From assembly GCF_920984675.1 (NCBI RefSeq), contig NZ_CAKLBV010000029.1, forward strand, positions 1 to 56,754: DNA of 56,754 nt, read 5' to 3'. This document shows, one piece after another, positions 1-11,061 of this stretch; position 1 is the first letter of the stretch, and the number at the start of each line of letters is the position of its first letter. The DNA is from Methylobacterium sp. Leaf118 (GTDB taxonomy: Bacteria > Pseudomonadota > Alphaproteobacteria > Rhizobiales > Beijerinckiaceae). The notes under the pieces were generated by a model. It was not told the origin of the DNA. It did not search any database and saw only the letters and a list, made by a program, of their open reading frames with translations. A program made the position numbers and the translations under genes.

Positions 1-159
1 CCCGCCCCCGCCCGGGAGCCGCGCCGGGCGCCCGAGCGCGCCCGCGCCGAGGCGCGTGGCCCGCGCCGGGAGAGTGAGGACGACACGCCGGTCGGGCTCG
101 GCTCCCACGTCCCGGCCTTCCTGATGAAGCCGACCGGGCCGCGCAAAAGCAAGGATTAG
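1..159 (+). CDS. C-terminal end of a probable DEAD-box RNA helicase (partial)
   Basis: Frame 1 is open from the window edge to a TAG at 157-159, giving 52 residues. They are mostly Arg, Ala, Pro and Glu and end in GSHVPAFLMKPTGPRKSKD. A basic low-complexity tail closing on a VPAFL-x-(K/R)P motif is, from memory, how many alphaproteobacterial RhlE-type DEAD-box helicases end. None of the helicase core motifs lies inside the window, so the family call rests on the tail alone. It could equally be the tail of another RNA-binding protein. Confidence 0.4.
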   Translation, partial: PAPAREPRRAPERARAEARGPRRESEDDTPVGLGSHVPAFLMKPTGPRKSKD

Positions 160-353
160 GGCGTTTGCCCCCGCGGCGGATGCCGGCGCTCGGACAGGAG
201 CCGAGGCGGCATCCGGACGGGGAATGGGGCGCGCTCGGGGCCGCGGGAACTTTGCCGGTGTTTCCCAGGTGCGCTTAACGTCCTGGCGACCTTCCCCGTG
301 CGAGACTGCGCCATCGGACGGGGGGCACCGTCCAGAGGAGTGGATGGCACCGG

Positions 354-1418
354 ATGAGCCACGGCCCCGACCTCGACCGTGAACGCAGCCTCGTCCTGGC
401 GCAGCGCAGCTTCGAGCTGATGCGAGACTACTGCACCTGCGCGACGCCGCGGGCCTATGCCGTCTGGTACGCCTATGTGGCGGGCACGCAGCCGCTGATG
501 AACGACGCCATCAAGCGCCTGACCACGCAGAACGGCACCCTGACCAGCGCCGATATCGAGCAGCTGCACGACACCTACATCGACGGGCGCCGCCTCGCCG
601 TCGAGATGGACCGAATGAACACCAGCCTGATCGCCGAGGTCGAGGGCATCATGGAGATGATCGACGTGTCGATCCACTCCACCGCCCGCTACGGGGAATC
701 GCTGCAGGCCTTCAGCCACGACATCGCCAACACGGCGACAAGCCGCGCCCGGCTGAAGGAGATCGTCGGCACGATCGTCGCCAACACCCGCGACGTGACC
801 GCCAACAACCGCACCCTCGAAGCCCGGATGCGCGAGAGCCGCACCGAGATCGAGACTCTGCGCGAAACCCTGGAGGCGGCCCGCCTCGAGAGCCTGACCG
901 ATCCGCTGACGGGCCTCGGCAACCGCAAGAGCTTCGAGGAAGGTCTGCGCCGGGCGACCGAGGGCGTCGGACCCGGCCGGCGCCCGTCGAGCCTGATCGT
1001 GCTCGACATCGACTATTTCAAGCGCTTCAACGACCTCTACGGCCACCTGACGGGCGACCAGGTGCTGCGCCTCGTCGCGATCGTGATGCGCGAGCATGTG
1101 GCACAGCCCGGCGCCACCCTCGCGCGCTTCGGCGGAGAGGAGTTCGGCATCGTCCTGCCGGAGACGGATGGGCGGACCGCCCGCGAGATCGCCGAGCGGG
1201 TCCGCACCAGCGTGACCGGCCGCGATCTCGTCAAGCGCTCGACGGGGGAATCGCTCGGCAAGGTGACGGTTTCGCTCGGCGTCGCGGTGCAGCGCGCCGA
1301 CGACAATTCGGTCTCCCTGCTGGAGCGGGCCGATTCCTGCCTGTTCGCGGCCAAGCGCGCGGGACGCAACCGCACCGTCGACGAGTCGCAGACCGCCCTG
1401 CTGCCGAACGTCGCCTGA
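354..1418 (+). CDS. GGDEF-domain diguanylate cyclase
   Basis: Predicted soluble enzyme of 354 residues that makes cyclic di-GMP from two GTP. The first ~165 residues are helical with no recognisable sensor domain or membrane segment. The GGDEF domain follows from about residue 180, with DPLTGLGNRKSFEE, the metal-binding stretch LDIDYFKRFND and the active-site loop RFGGEEFG. The catalytic motif is GGEEF, an active variant. The product-inhibition I-site (RxxD five residues upstream) is missing: the equivalent residues read QPGA, so feedback inhibition at this site is not expected. The ATG at 354 is preceded by AGAGGAG at 334-340, a rather long spacing. No operon partner is apparent. Confidence 0.92.
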   Translation: MSHGPDLDRERSLVLAQRSFELMRDYCTCATPRAYAVWYAYVAGTQPLMNDAIKRLTTQNGTLTSADIEQLHDTYIDGRRLAVEMDRMNTSLIAEVEGIMEMIDVSIHSTARYGESLQAFSHDIANTATSRARLKEIVGTIVANTRDVTANNRTLEARMRESRTEIETLRETLEAARLESLTDPLTGLGNRKSFEEGLRRATEGVGPGRRPSSLIVLDIDYFKRFNDLYGHLTGDQVLRLVAIVMREHVAQPGATLARFGGEEFGIVLPETDGRTAREIAERVRTSVTGRDLVKRSTGESLGKVTVSLGVAVQRADDNSVSLLERADSCLFAAKRAGRNRTVDESQTALLPNVA

Positions 1419-1534
1419 GCGGCGTCGGTTCGGGCGGCGCACCAAAGCCCTTCACAACTGCCTTCAAAGGGCCCTTGGCGGGCGGGCCCGGCGCCACGAT
1501 ATGCGCTCCAGTCCGCGTCCCCGGGAGCCTGCCG

Positions 1535-1903
1535 ATGCCCCGCCTACCCGCTCTTCTCCTGCTCCTGTCGATGGGCGGCGCTGCTCTGGCGGCGGGCGAC
1601 AAGGCGCCGGCCCGCGGGAGCCCCGAGCCGGTGATCGGCTGCACCTCGCTGGCCAATCTGCGCAGCCTCCTGCGCGACACCAAGGGCGACACCACCGCCG
1701 CCCTCGCGACCATCCGCGATCCGAAATCCGATCTCGGCTGCAGCACGGTCGAGCGCGTGGCGGTGACCGAGATCACCGACCACGTCGCCCTGGCCGGCCG
1801 GGCCTATGACTGCCTCGCCATCAAGGGCACGGCGGTGTGCCACTGGGTCGTGGCGGGCGCCGTCGTGCCCCCCGAGAAGCCCGCGGGCAAACCCAAGAAA
1901 TAG
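1535..1903 (+). CDS. small secreted hypothetical protein
   Basis: Protein of 122 residues of unknown function. The ATG at 1535 is chosen because it opens directly on a signal peptide (MPRLPALLLLLSMGGAALAA); the frame extends upstream to 1475 but adds only an implausible N-terminal tail. The mature part has four cysteines (IGC, LGC, YDC, VCHW), which could form two disulfides in the periplasm, and ends in a Pro/Lys-rich tail. It converges on the catalase gene with a short hairpin between them. No family was recognised. Confidence 0.7.
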   Translation: MPRLPALLLLLSMGGAALAAGDKAPARGSPEPVIGCTSLANLRSLLRDTKGDTTAALATIRDPKSDLGCSTVERVAVTEITDHVALAGRAYDCLAIKGTAVCHWVVAGAVVPPEKPAGKPKK

Positions 1904-1912
1904 CGGCGCTTC

Positions 1913-1957
1913 CGGGATCCAGGGCGGGATCCAGGGGAAGAGACAGGCCTCTTCCCC
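1913..1957. terminator. tandem 12-bp repeat and hairpin between convergent genes
   Basis: CGGGATCCAGGG occurs twice in tandem (1913-1936). It is followed by a perfect 9-bp inverted repeat (GGGGAAGAG at 1934-1942, CTCTTCCCC at 1949-1957) with a 6-nt loop, sitting between two convergent stop codons. There is no T-run on either side, so intrinsic termination is only possible. Confidence 0.4.
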
Positions 1958-1965
1958 CGGATGCC

Positions 1966-2889
1966 TCAGCGCGCCTTCTTCGTCAGCTTCTGGGCGATCT
2001 CGAACATCTCCTCCGGCGCGTAATCCGGCGAGAAGGCCGAGGGGACGCCGGTGAGCTGGTGGATCTTGCCCCCGTCCGGCATCCCGTCCACCACCTCCAG
2101 TTCGCCCGGCGGATCGCCCGGCAGAGCCTGCTCGCCATTGCCCCAGAGGCCCGCGATCTCGCGGTAATCCTTCGGACTCCAGGTGTAGAGGCGGCGGTGC
2201 GAGCCCTCCTGGAGATATTTCTGGCTCTCGGGGATCTTCGAGAGGTCGATGTTGGGCGTCGGCAGGAATTTCTCGATTTCCACGCCGGTGATCTGCTTGA
2301 GGGCGAGCGCGTAGGCATGGGCGTGGACCGAGCCGCGCACCAGCAGGTAGCCGCAGACCTCGCGGCCGGTCGGGTCGGAGAGCGTCTCGTAGACCCGCAG
2401 CTTGTGCAGCCGCGCGCCGCATTCGAGGTGGAAGTTGTGCAGCAGGTCGACGACGACGTTGCCGGTCGAGGTGATGAAGTCGTTGTTCCACGAGACGCCG
2501 TTGCTGTTGATCGGCGCCGCGCCGCCGCCACCCGACAGGAAGGCCGCCGCGAGACGGATGTCCTTCATGTCCTCGAACGGCGCGCCGGAGATGTCGCCGC
2601 CGGGCGTCTCGTCACCGTCGTTGTCGGGCCCGTTGTTGAGCATGGCGACGCCGTTGCTGACCAGCTCCACATGGCCGAGTTCCTCGGCCGTGATGCTGGC
2701 GACCAGGCTGTAGAACGGCTTGAGCTTGTCTTTGCTGCGGAAGTTGAAGCTCTGGAACATGTAGTTCCCGAGCGTGGACATCTCGCCGTACTTTCCACCC
2801 AGGAGTTCCTGGAGGGCGGCGGCCGCGTTGGGGTCCCGGCGCTTGGGAGCGGGCAGCTCCGCCTGGAGCTGATCGACGCGCATGAACAT
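1966..2889 (-). CDS. manganese catalase (dinuclear Mn)
   Basis: Non-haem catalase that disproportionates hydrogen peroxide with a two-manganese centre; 307 residues from the chosen start, usual for the family. The expected ligands are visible: E36 (KYGEMSTLGNY), E70 and H73 (ITAEELGHVE), E156 (FHLECGAR) and H189 (SVHAHAY). The E156-H189 spacing equals that of the Lactobacillus plantarum enzyme. The ATG at 2889 is preceded by AAGGA about 10 nt upstream; a longer open frame to 3021 is Gly/Ala/Thr-rich and has no ribosome binding site. Monocistronic and divergent from the lactate permease. Likely a stress-response peroxide scavenger. Confidence 0.93.
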   Translation of the reverse strand: MFMRVDQLQAELPAPKRRDPNAAAALQELLGGKYGEMSTLGNYMFQSFNFRSKDKLKPFYSLVASITAEELGHVELVSNGVAMLNNGPDNDGDETPGGDISGAPFEDMKDIRLAAAFLSGGGGAAPINSNGVSWNNDFITSTGNVVVDLLHNFHLECGARLHKLRVYETLSDPTGREVCGYLLVRGSVHAHAYALALKQITGVEIEKFLPTPNIDLSKIPESQKYLQEGSHRRLYTWSPKDYREIAGLWGNGEQALPGDPPGELEVVDGMPDGGKIHQLTGVPSAFSPDYAPEEMFEIAQKLTKKAR

Positions 2890-3057
2890 GGGAGGGAATT
2901 CCTTACCGCGTGTGAAGTCCGCAGCGGTGAAACCTCCGCTCCCAGCCCCTGTTCCGGCGCCGCGCCCGGTTCCCGACGCCCTCGGCGTCGATGAGGTCGT
3001 CGCTCCGATCGGGGCGATCATCGGCCATGCGGGCTAACATGATGCAGGCAAACGACA

Positions 3058-3095
3058 CTTGCCCTGGATACAGGATCTTGCCCTGGATACAGGAT
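3058..3095. repeat. perfect tandem 19-bp direct repeat, likely operator for lctP
   Basis: CTTGCCCTGGATACAGGAT occurs twice without a gap (3058-3076 and 3077-3095). Each unit contains the short palindrome CCTG-GATA-CAGG. The pair ends nine bases before the -35 candidate of the lactate permease gene, a typical place for an activator. The regulator is unknown; GntR/FCD regulators often bind short palindromes of this style. Confidence 0.55.
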
Positions 3096-3103
3096 ACAGT
3101 GCG

Positions 3104-3132
3104 TTGAGCGTGATCCACGGCTCTGATAGCAC
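3104..3132 (+). promoter_or_regulatory. candidate sigma-70 promoter of lctP
   Basis: TTGAGC (3104-3109), a 17-bp spacer and TAGCAC (3127-3132) lie about 50 bp before the GTG start. The match is moderate. Its placement immediately downstream of the tandem 19-bp repeat supports it. Confidence 0.4.
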
Positions 3133-3183
3133 CCGCGCCACGGCCCTCGCGCGAAGACGGGGGCATTGGAGGAGCGCGTCCCC

Positions 3184-4923
3184 GTGACACCCTGGAACCA
3201 AGTCTACGATCCATTCGGGAACCAATGGCTCTCGACCTTCATGGCCTCGCTGCCGGTCATCGCCCTGCTCGGGATGATCGCGAGCGGCAAGATCAAGGTC
3301 CACATCGCCGCCATCCTCGCCCTCATCGTCGCCTTCCTGGTGGCGGTGGTGGCCTTCGGCATGCCGACCGATCTCGCCGTTCGGGCGACCATCCTCGGCG
3401 TGGTCACGGGCATGTTCCCGATCGGCTGGATCATCCTCAACGTCATCTTCCTCTACCGGCTCACGGTGGAGAAAGGGTGGTTCGCGGTCCTTCAGCAATC
3501 GGTCGCGGGCATCACCGAGGACCGGCGCATCCAGTTGCTGCTGGTGGCCTTCGCCTTCGGCGCCTTCTTCGAGGGCGCGGGCGGCTTCGGCACCCCGGTC
3601 GCCGTCACCGGCGCCATCCTGATCGGCCTCGGCTTCTCGCCGCTCGCGGCCTCGGGCCTGTCGCTCATCGCCAACACGGCCCCGGTGGCCTACGGGGCGC
3701 TCGGCGCTCCCGTGCAGGGTCTCGCCTCGGTGACGGGCTACGATCCCTACATCCTCGGCGCGATGATCGGCCGTCAGCTGCCGTTCTTCTCGGTGATCGT
3801 GCCGTTCTGGCTGATCTGGGTGTTCGCGGGCTTCCGCGGCATGATGGCGATCTGGCCGCCCATCGCGGTCTGCGGCGTCTCCTTCGCGCTCGCCCAGTTC
3901 CTGATCTCGAACTACGTCAATCCCTGGATCGTCGATATCGGCGCCTCGCTCGCGTCGATGGGGGCCCTCGTCCTCTTCCTGAAGTTCTGGCGCCCGGCCC
4001 AGGTCTGGACCTCGCCCGCTCTGCGCGGCCACGATCCCTCGATCGGCTACGGCGCGCCCAAGCCCGCCTCCCTCGGCGCGGGCGTGCCGAGCGATCTGCC
4101 GAAGGTCCAGCTCGGCGGCCGCACCGCCTCCTCGCAGGCGATCTTCATGGCCTGGGTGCCGTGGATCATCCTCTCGGTGATCGTGGCGATCTGGGGCACC
4201 GGCTGGTTCAAGGGCATCGTCAACCCGATCTTCTCGTGGAAATACGAGGTACCGGGCCTGCACAACATGATCATGAAGGTGCCGCCGGTGGAGGCCGCCC
4301 CGAAGGCCGAGGCAGCAATCTTCAACTTCACCTACATGTCCTACACCGGCACGGGCGTGCTGTTCGCCGCGATCATCTCCGGCTTCATCATGCGCTTCTC
4401 GCCGCTGCGCCTGGTCACCGCCTATCTCGAGACGATCTGGGTGCTGCGCTACTCGCTCATCACCATCGCGGCGATGTTGGCGCTCGGCGTGCTCACCCGC
4501 TACGCGGGCGTCGACGCGACGCTGGGTCTGGCGTTTGCCGGCACCGGCATCCTCTACCCGTTCTTCGGCACGCTGCTGGGCTGGCTCGGCGTCGCGCTGA
4601 CGGGGTCGGACACCGCCTCCAACGTGCTGTTCGGCGGCCTGCAGCGGATCACCTCCGAGCAGCTCGGCCTGTCGGGCATCCTGATGGCCTCGGCCAACTC
4701 CTCGGGCGGCGTGATGGGCAAGATGATCGACGCGCAGTCGATCGTCGTGGCCTCCACCGCGACCGGGTATTTCGGCCAGGAGAGCAAGATCCTGCGCTTC
4801 GTGTTCTGGCACTCGATCGTGCTGGCCTGCCTCGTCGGTGGCCTCGTGATGCTCCAGGCCTACGTCTACCCGTTCACCGAGATGGTGATCCACCCGCCGG
4901 CGAGCGTCGCGCCCGCGCACTGA
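3184..4923 (+). CDS. lctP: L-lactate permease (LctP/LldP family)
   Basis: Inner-membrane lactate/glycolate:proton symporter of 579 residues with a dozen or more hydrophobic segments. Family hallmarks are the N-terminal TPWNQVYDPFGNQW, the FEGAGGFGTPVAVTGAIL block and GSDTASNVLFGGLQ near the C-terminus. The GTG at 3184 is chosen over the TTG at 3166 because GGAGGAG (3168-3174) sits nine bases upstream of it and because family members begin at this point. It stands alone with its own promoter region and a strong terminator. No lactate dehydrogenase gene is in the window. Confidence 0.95.
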   Translation: MTPWNQVYDPFGNQWLSTFMASLPVIALLGMIASGKIKVHIAAILALIVAFLVAVVAFGMPTDLAVRATILGVVTGMFPIGWIILNVIFLYRLTVEKGWFAVLQQSVAGITEDRRIQLLLVAFAFGAFFEGAGGFGTPVAVTGAILIGLGFSPLAASGLSLIANTAPVAYGALGAPVQGLASVTGYDPYILGAMIGRQLPFFSVIVPFWLIWVFAGFRGMMAIWPPIAVCGVSFALAQFLISNYVNPWIVDIGASLASMGALVLFLKFWRPAQVWTSPALRGHDPSIGYGAPKPASLGAGVPSDLPKVQLGGRTASSQAIFMAWVPWIILSVIVAIWGTGWFKGIVNPIFSWKYEVPGLHNMIMKVPPVEAAPKAEAAIFNFTYMSYTGTGVLFAAIISGFIMRFSPLRLVTAYLETIWVLRYSLITIAAMLALGVLTRYAGVDATLGLAFAGTGILYPFFGTLLGWLGVALTGSDTASNVLFGGLQRITSEQLGLSGILMASANSSGGVMGKMIDAQSIVVASTATGYFGQESKILRFVFWHSIVLACLVGGLVMLQAYVYPFTEMVIHPPASVAPAH

Positions 4924-4953
4924 GCGGCGCCGGGGCGACCGCAGACACGAGAG

Positions 4954-4995
4954 AGGCCCGCCCCGTCGCCACGGGGCGGGCCTTTCGGCTTTTTG
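4954..4995. terminator. strong intrinsic terminator after lctP
   Basis: A perfect 13-bp stem (4954-4966 with 4971-4983) with loop CGCC is followed by TTCGGCTTTTTG. The next gene converges on it, so it can serve both strands. Confidence 0.88.
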
Positions 4996-5021
4996 CGGTT
5001 CGGCGCGGGGCGCGCGGATGC

Positions 5022-5432
5022 TCAGGGGGCTCCGGTCGAATCCGGCTTCGCCACCGGGGCCGCGGGCCGGGCGAGCCGCCCCTCCTCGGCCTTGTGAATG
5101 TACTGGCTGGCCACGAGCCAGCCCTTGAAGAAGCGCAGCGGCAGGGTGCAGGCGATCAGCACCACCGGCAGCGTCAGCGCGAAATGGAGCCAGACCGGCG
5201 GATCGTAGGTCAGTTCGAGCCACAGGCCGAAGCCGAGCGCCGGGATGGCGGTGGTCATCATCACGAAGAAGGCCGGCCCGTCGGCCGGGTCGGCGAAGGC
5301 GAAGTCGAGGCCGCAGGCATCGCAGGACGGCGCGATCTCCAGGAAGCCCTTGAACAGGTGGCCTCGGCCGCAGCGCGGGCAGGCGCTGCGCACGGCGCAG
5401 GCGATGGGGGACTGGGGGATGGGGTCGGGCAT
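5022..5432 (-). CDS. DUF983 family membrane protein with zinc ribbon
   Basis: Protein of 136 residues. The N-terminus carries a CxxC...CxxC ribbon (C18, C21, C37, C40: SACPRCGRGHLFKGF then SCDACG), the signature of DUF983. Two hydrophobic segments follow (about residues 53-72 and 80-100), so it sits in the inner membrane. Function is unknown; in related genomes DUF983 genes often lie near cytochrome oxidase assembly genes, but not here. The start at 5432 follows AGGAGAGG; the frame stays open upstream without support. Confidence 0.85.
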   Translation of the reverse strand: MPDPIPQSPIACAVRSACPRCGRGHLFKGFLEIAPSCDACGLDFAFADPADGPAFFVMMTTAIPALGFGLWLELTYDPPVWLHFALTLPVVLIACTLPLRFFKGWLVASQYIHKAEEGRLARPAAPVAKPDSTGAP

Positions 5433-5597
5433 CGAACCTCTCCTGGCCAGGCAACCGGGCCCGGCCGCGACGGTTCGCTCCCATCCCAGGCTCGCGACAT
5501 CCCGGCAAGGGGGCGCGATGACCGGCGCGCCGTCGGGATGAAGGCGCCGGGCCAGGACGTATCTACCCGTGTCCGCCGCCGCACCCACATCTTCCCG

Positions 5598-6140
5598 ATG
5601 TTCTTCCGCCGCGCCCGCCCCGACAGCCTCTTGGATCTGCCCGCCATCGAGACCGGGCGGCTGTCGATCGGGCCGCTCGCCCCCGGCGACGCCCCGGCGC
5701 TGCACCGCCTCACCGACGATCCGGCCATCACCGGCGCGGTCGACTTCCTCGCCGATCCCTTCACCCTGGAGGACGCGCAGGCGCTGATCGCGGGCGGCCG
5801 GCACGGGCGCGACCGGTTCCTCGGCGTCTGGGCGCGCGCGCCCGGCCCGGACGGAGCCACGCCCTTGCTCGGCGTGGTCGGCACGCATCTGCGCGGGGAG
5901 GGGGCGATCGAGATCGGCTACTGGATCGGCGGCGCGGCCCGCGGACGCGGCTTCGGGGCGGAAGCGGTGGGCGGCGTCCTCGCCCTAATGCGCCGCCGCT
6001 TCCCGCGCCGGGCGATCCTGGCCGAGTGCCGCCCGGGCAACGTCGCCTCCTGGGGCCTCCTGCACAAGCTCGGCTTCCGCGAGACCGGCGCGGAGGGCCA
6101 TCGCCCGGGCCGGCGCCAGCTGCTGCTCGAGGAGGCCTGA
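5598..6140 (+). CDS. GNAT family N-acetyltransferase (RimJ/RimL type)
   Basis: Cytosolic acetyl-CoA-dependent acetyltransferase of 180 residues. It opens with the RimJ/L-like IETGRLSIGPLAPGDAPALHRL and shows the acetyl-CoA motif GYWIGGAARGRGFGAEAV, followed by ECRPGNVASWGLLHKLGF. The substrate is unknown. Start is uncertain: the ATG at 5598 best matches family N-termini but has no clear ribosome binding site, and an in-frame ATG lies at 5538. Divergent from the DUF983 gene. Confidence 0.85.
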   Translation: MFFRRARPDSLLDLPAIETGRLSIGPLAPGDAPALHRLTDDPAITGAVDFLADPFTLEDAQALIAGGRHGRDRFLGVWARAPGPDGATPLLGVVGTHLRGEGAIEIGYWIGGAARGRGFGAEAVGGVLALMRRRFPRRAILAECRPGNVASWGLLHKLGFRETGAEGHRPGRRQLLLEEA

Positions 6141-6329
6141 TCTCCCCACGACGGCGGGGCGTCCGGCGGGAGCCGGGGAGAGCCCCCGCGCTCCTGTCCG
6201 CATGCGGCGCGGAGGGACGGGCTGCCTTGCCCAAAAGGACGGGCAGTCATCCGCGCCGAAATGGCTTAACTCTCATGGTGATGGGGCCGGATGCCGAGGG
6301 CGCCGGCCCGCCGGAAGGCGTGACCCACC

Positions 6330-7055
6330 ATGATGGCCTGCGCAGCAGCGGACACCGGAAGCGGCCCCGCGGGGACCGTCCCGCGCCCGGGGGAAGGGAC
6401 GCTCCGCCTTCTCCTCGTGGACGACCACCCCCTGTTCCGCGAGGCGCTGGCGAGCGCGATCGCGCTCGCCTTTCCCGGGGCCGAGCTGCACGAGGCGGAC
6501 GGCATCCGCGGAGCCTGCGAGATCCTGGAGCGCACCCCCGCCATCGACCTCACGCTCCTCGACCTGACCATGCAGGGGGTCGCCGGCTTCGACGGGCTCG
6601 TCGGCATCCGCACCCGCTTCCCCCGGGTGCCGATCCTGATCGTCTCCGGGCTGGAGGAGCCGCGCATCATGCACGAGGCCGTGCGTCACGGCGCGGCGGG
6701 CTTCGTGCCGAAGGCGGTCGACAAGGCGACGCTGACCCGGGCGATCTCCGAGGTGCTCAACGGCGCCCTGTTCCTGCCGCCCGACCTCGCCGCCCCGCCG
6801 CCGACCGCCCGCCCCAGCCGGAAGCCGCCCCTCGCCGAGCGCGTCGCCCGCCTCACCCCGCAGCAGATGCGGGTCCTGAGCATGATCCGCCAGGGCAAGC
6901 TCAACAAGCAGATCGCCCACGAGCTCCAGGTCGGCGACTCGACCGTGAAGGCCCATGTCTCCGAGATCCTCCGGAAGCTCGAGGTCATCAGCCGCACGCA
7001 GATCGTGATCGAGACGGCCTATCTCGACTTCGATCAAACCGGCGGGGGATTCTGA
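6330..7055 (+). CDS. NarL/FixJ-type response regulator (REC-LuxR HTH)
   Basis: Transcription factor of 241 residues. The receiver domain (about 23-140) begins LRLLLVDDHPLF, has its phospho-acceptor in LTLLDLTMQG and the switch lysine in AAGFVPKAV. The LuxR helix-turn-helix (about 170-235) reads LTPQQMRVLSMIRQGKLNKQ then STVKAHVSEILRKLEV. The ATG at 6330 follows GGAAGG at about 12 nt. It converges on the hybrid kinase next door, so the two may form a phosphorelay, though they are not co-transcribed. Confidence 0.92.
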   Translation: MMACAAADTGSGPAGTVPRPGEGTLRLLLVDDHPLFREALASAIALAFPGAELHEADGIRGACEILERTPAIDLTLLDLTMQGVAGFDGLVGIRTRFPRVPILIVSGLEEPRIMHEAVRHGAAGFVPKAVDKATLTRAISEVLNGALFLPPDLAAPPPTARPSRKPPLAERVARLTPQQMRVLSMIRQGKLNKQIAHELQVGDSTVKAHVSEILRKLEVISRTQIVIETAYLDFDQTGGGF

Positions 7056-7184
7056 GGCGATCCTCGAACGATCCGCGCGACGGCCCCCGGCCTCGCGCGG
7101 CGGGGCCGGAACGATCCGGCGCGGGCACCGTCCCGGACAGGCCGGGCCCGCCGGATTGCGAGGCCGATGCGCGCCGTGACGGCC

Positions 7185-9581
<2,397 letters not shown>

Positions 9582-9667
9582 GGTGTCCCTCCCCGAAGGT
9601 CTCGCGACCACGCGGCCCGCTGCGGCCGCATGGCTTCTGCTCCCAATGGCCTCAGCGCCCGATGGCC

Positions 9668-11047
9668 TCAGCGCCGCAGCCGGTTGCCGAGCACGAAGCC
9701 GAACAGGCCCATCAGCACGATGCCCACCGCCCCCTGGAGCCCGACGAGCAGGTTCGTGACCCGGCCGTCCGGCTTCACGCCGATCTCCGGCGGGTTGGCG
9801 GTCATCATGTTGAGCGCACTGTAGCTCACGAGGTCGAGGGGGTTGCGGATCGGCACGCCCGGGGTCGCCTCGAAGGACAGGCCGCCGGCCACCCCGTAGG
9901 CGGCGGCGAACAGCAGAATGCCGATCACGAAGGCCCGGACGATGCGCGAGAGGCTCTCGCCGTAATCGCACAGCCACTCGACGTAACGGTCGGCGATCCA
10001 GCGATAGCCGTGGACGGCCATGCCGCGCGGGTCGCGCTTCGACACGGCGTCGCGGGCCTGCGCGCCGGCGTGGCGGCGGCCCATGCGGCGTCCGCGCTTG
10101 TAGGCCCAGCTCGCCCCCGCATGGCTGCCGATGCCGTGGAGGTTGCGCTCGAGTGCCAGATAGCTCGCCTGCGCCGCCTCGAACTCGCCCGCGACCTCCT
10201 CGCCGACCGCGCCGCCGAGCTGCTCGACCGAGAGCCGCACGCCCTCCAGCCACGCCCCGGCGAAGCGCGCGTGGCGGAGCTGGCAGGTGGTGAGGTCCAG
10301 CCGCACCAGGCTGGTGCGGGAGAAGTCCGCCCCCGAGAGATCCGCCCCCTCGAGCCGGCAGCCGGCGAGGTTGGCGCCGCGCAGGCGCGAGCCGGTGAGC
10401 CGCGCCTTCTTCAGGTTCGCGCCCTCGAAATCCGCCCCCGTCAGGTTGCAGTCGGACAGGTTCGCCTCCTCGAGGCGGGCGGCGCGGAACACGCTGTCGT
10501 CGGCATCCGCCCCGGAGAAATCGGTGCCCCACAGGTCGGCGCCGGGGAAGCGGGCCCCGTCGAGGAGCGCGCGGCGGAACCGGGCGAAGCGCATGACGGC
10601 GCCGGAGAAATCGGCATCCTCCAGCATCGCCTCGCCGAAACCGGCCTGGCCCGCCACGACGCCGTGGAAGCGGGCGCCGCTGAGATCGGCGCCGGAGAAA
10701 TCGGCCTCCTCCAGGCAGGCGCCCTCGAAGCCCGCCGAGCGGGCCAGCGCCCCCTTCAGGCGCGCCCGCCGCAGGTTGGCCCCCGACAGATCGGTCTCCT
10801 CCAGCCGCGCCCCGGCGAGGTCGGCCTCCCCGAGGTCGAGTCCGCCGGCCCCGTCCGTCCACCAGCGCGGCGGGGCGCGCGGGTCGATCCGGCCTTCGAG
10901 CGCCGCGCGACCGAGCCGCAATCCGGCGAGGCCGCCGCGCCCCTCCGCCGCCAGGGGCGGCTGGCCCGAAGCGAGCCGGGCGAGCACATTCGCGACCCGA
11001 TCGTCTTCCTCCGCTCCGCCGTGTTGCACCGCCGCGTTCCCCGCCAT
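9668..11047 (-). CDS. pentapeptide-repeat protein with C-terminal two-helix pore-like module
   Basis: Protein of 459 residues. From about residue 65 to 235 it consists of A(D/N)Lxx repeats (EADLAGARLEETDLSGANL and similar), which fold as a right-handed beta-helix. The C-terminal 90 residues form two hydrophobic helices (about 371-389 and 435-452) around a re-entrant-like stretch, LVSYSALNMMTANPPE. This arrangement resembles two-helix K+-channel modules fused to pentapeptide repeats, but a TVGYGD-type selectivity filter is absent. The ATG at 11047 follows GAGGGTGGG. It lies between the hybrid kinase (same strand, 86 bp) and a divergent lone receiver. Role unknown. Confidence 0.85.
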   Translation of the reverse strand: MAGNAAVQHGGAEEDDRVANVLARLASGQPPLAAEGRGGLAGLRLGRAALEGRIDPRAPPRWWTDGAGGLDLGEADLAGARLEETDLSGANLRRARLKGALARSAGFEGACLEEADFSGADLSGARFHGVVAGQAGFGEAMLEDADFSGAVMRFARFRRALLDGARFPGADLWGTDFSGADADDSVFRAARLEEANLSDCNLTGADFEGANLKKARLTGSRLRGANLAGCRLEGADLSGADFSRTSLVRLDLTTCQLRHARFAGAWLEGVRLSVEQLGGAVGEEVAGEFEAAQASYLALERNLHGIGSHAGASWAYKRGRRMGRRHAGAQARDAVSKRDPRGMAVHGYRWIADRYVEWLCDYGESLSRIVRAFVIGILLFAAAYGVAGGLSFEATPGVPIRNPLDLVSYSALNMMTANPPEIGVKPDGRVTNLLVGLQGAVGIVLMGLFGFVLGNRLRR

Positions 11048-11061
11048 ATCCCACCCTCGCG

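Noticed and set aside
3225..6140. A 971-codon open frame across lctP, DUF983 and the GNAT
   Set aside because: Only its last ~180 codons (from 5598) make protein sense; the rest is an Arg/Gly/His-rich shadow of lctP, caused by high GC and absence of stops.
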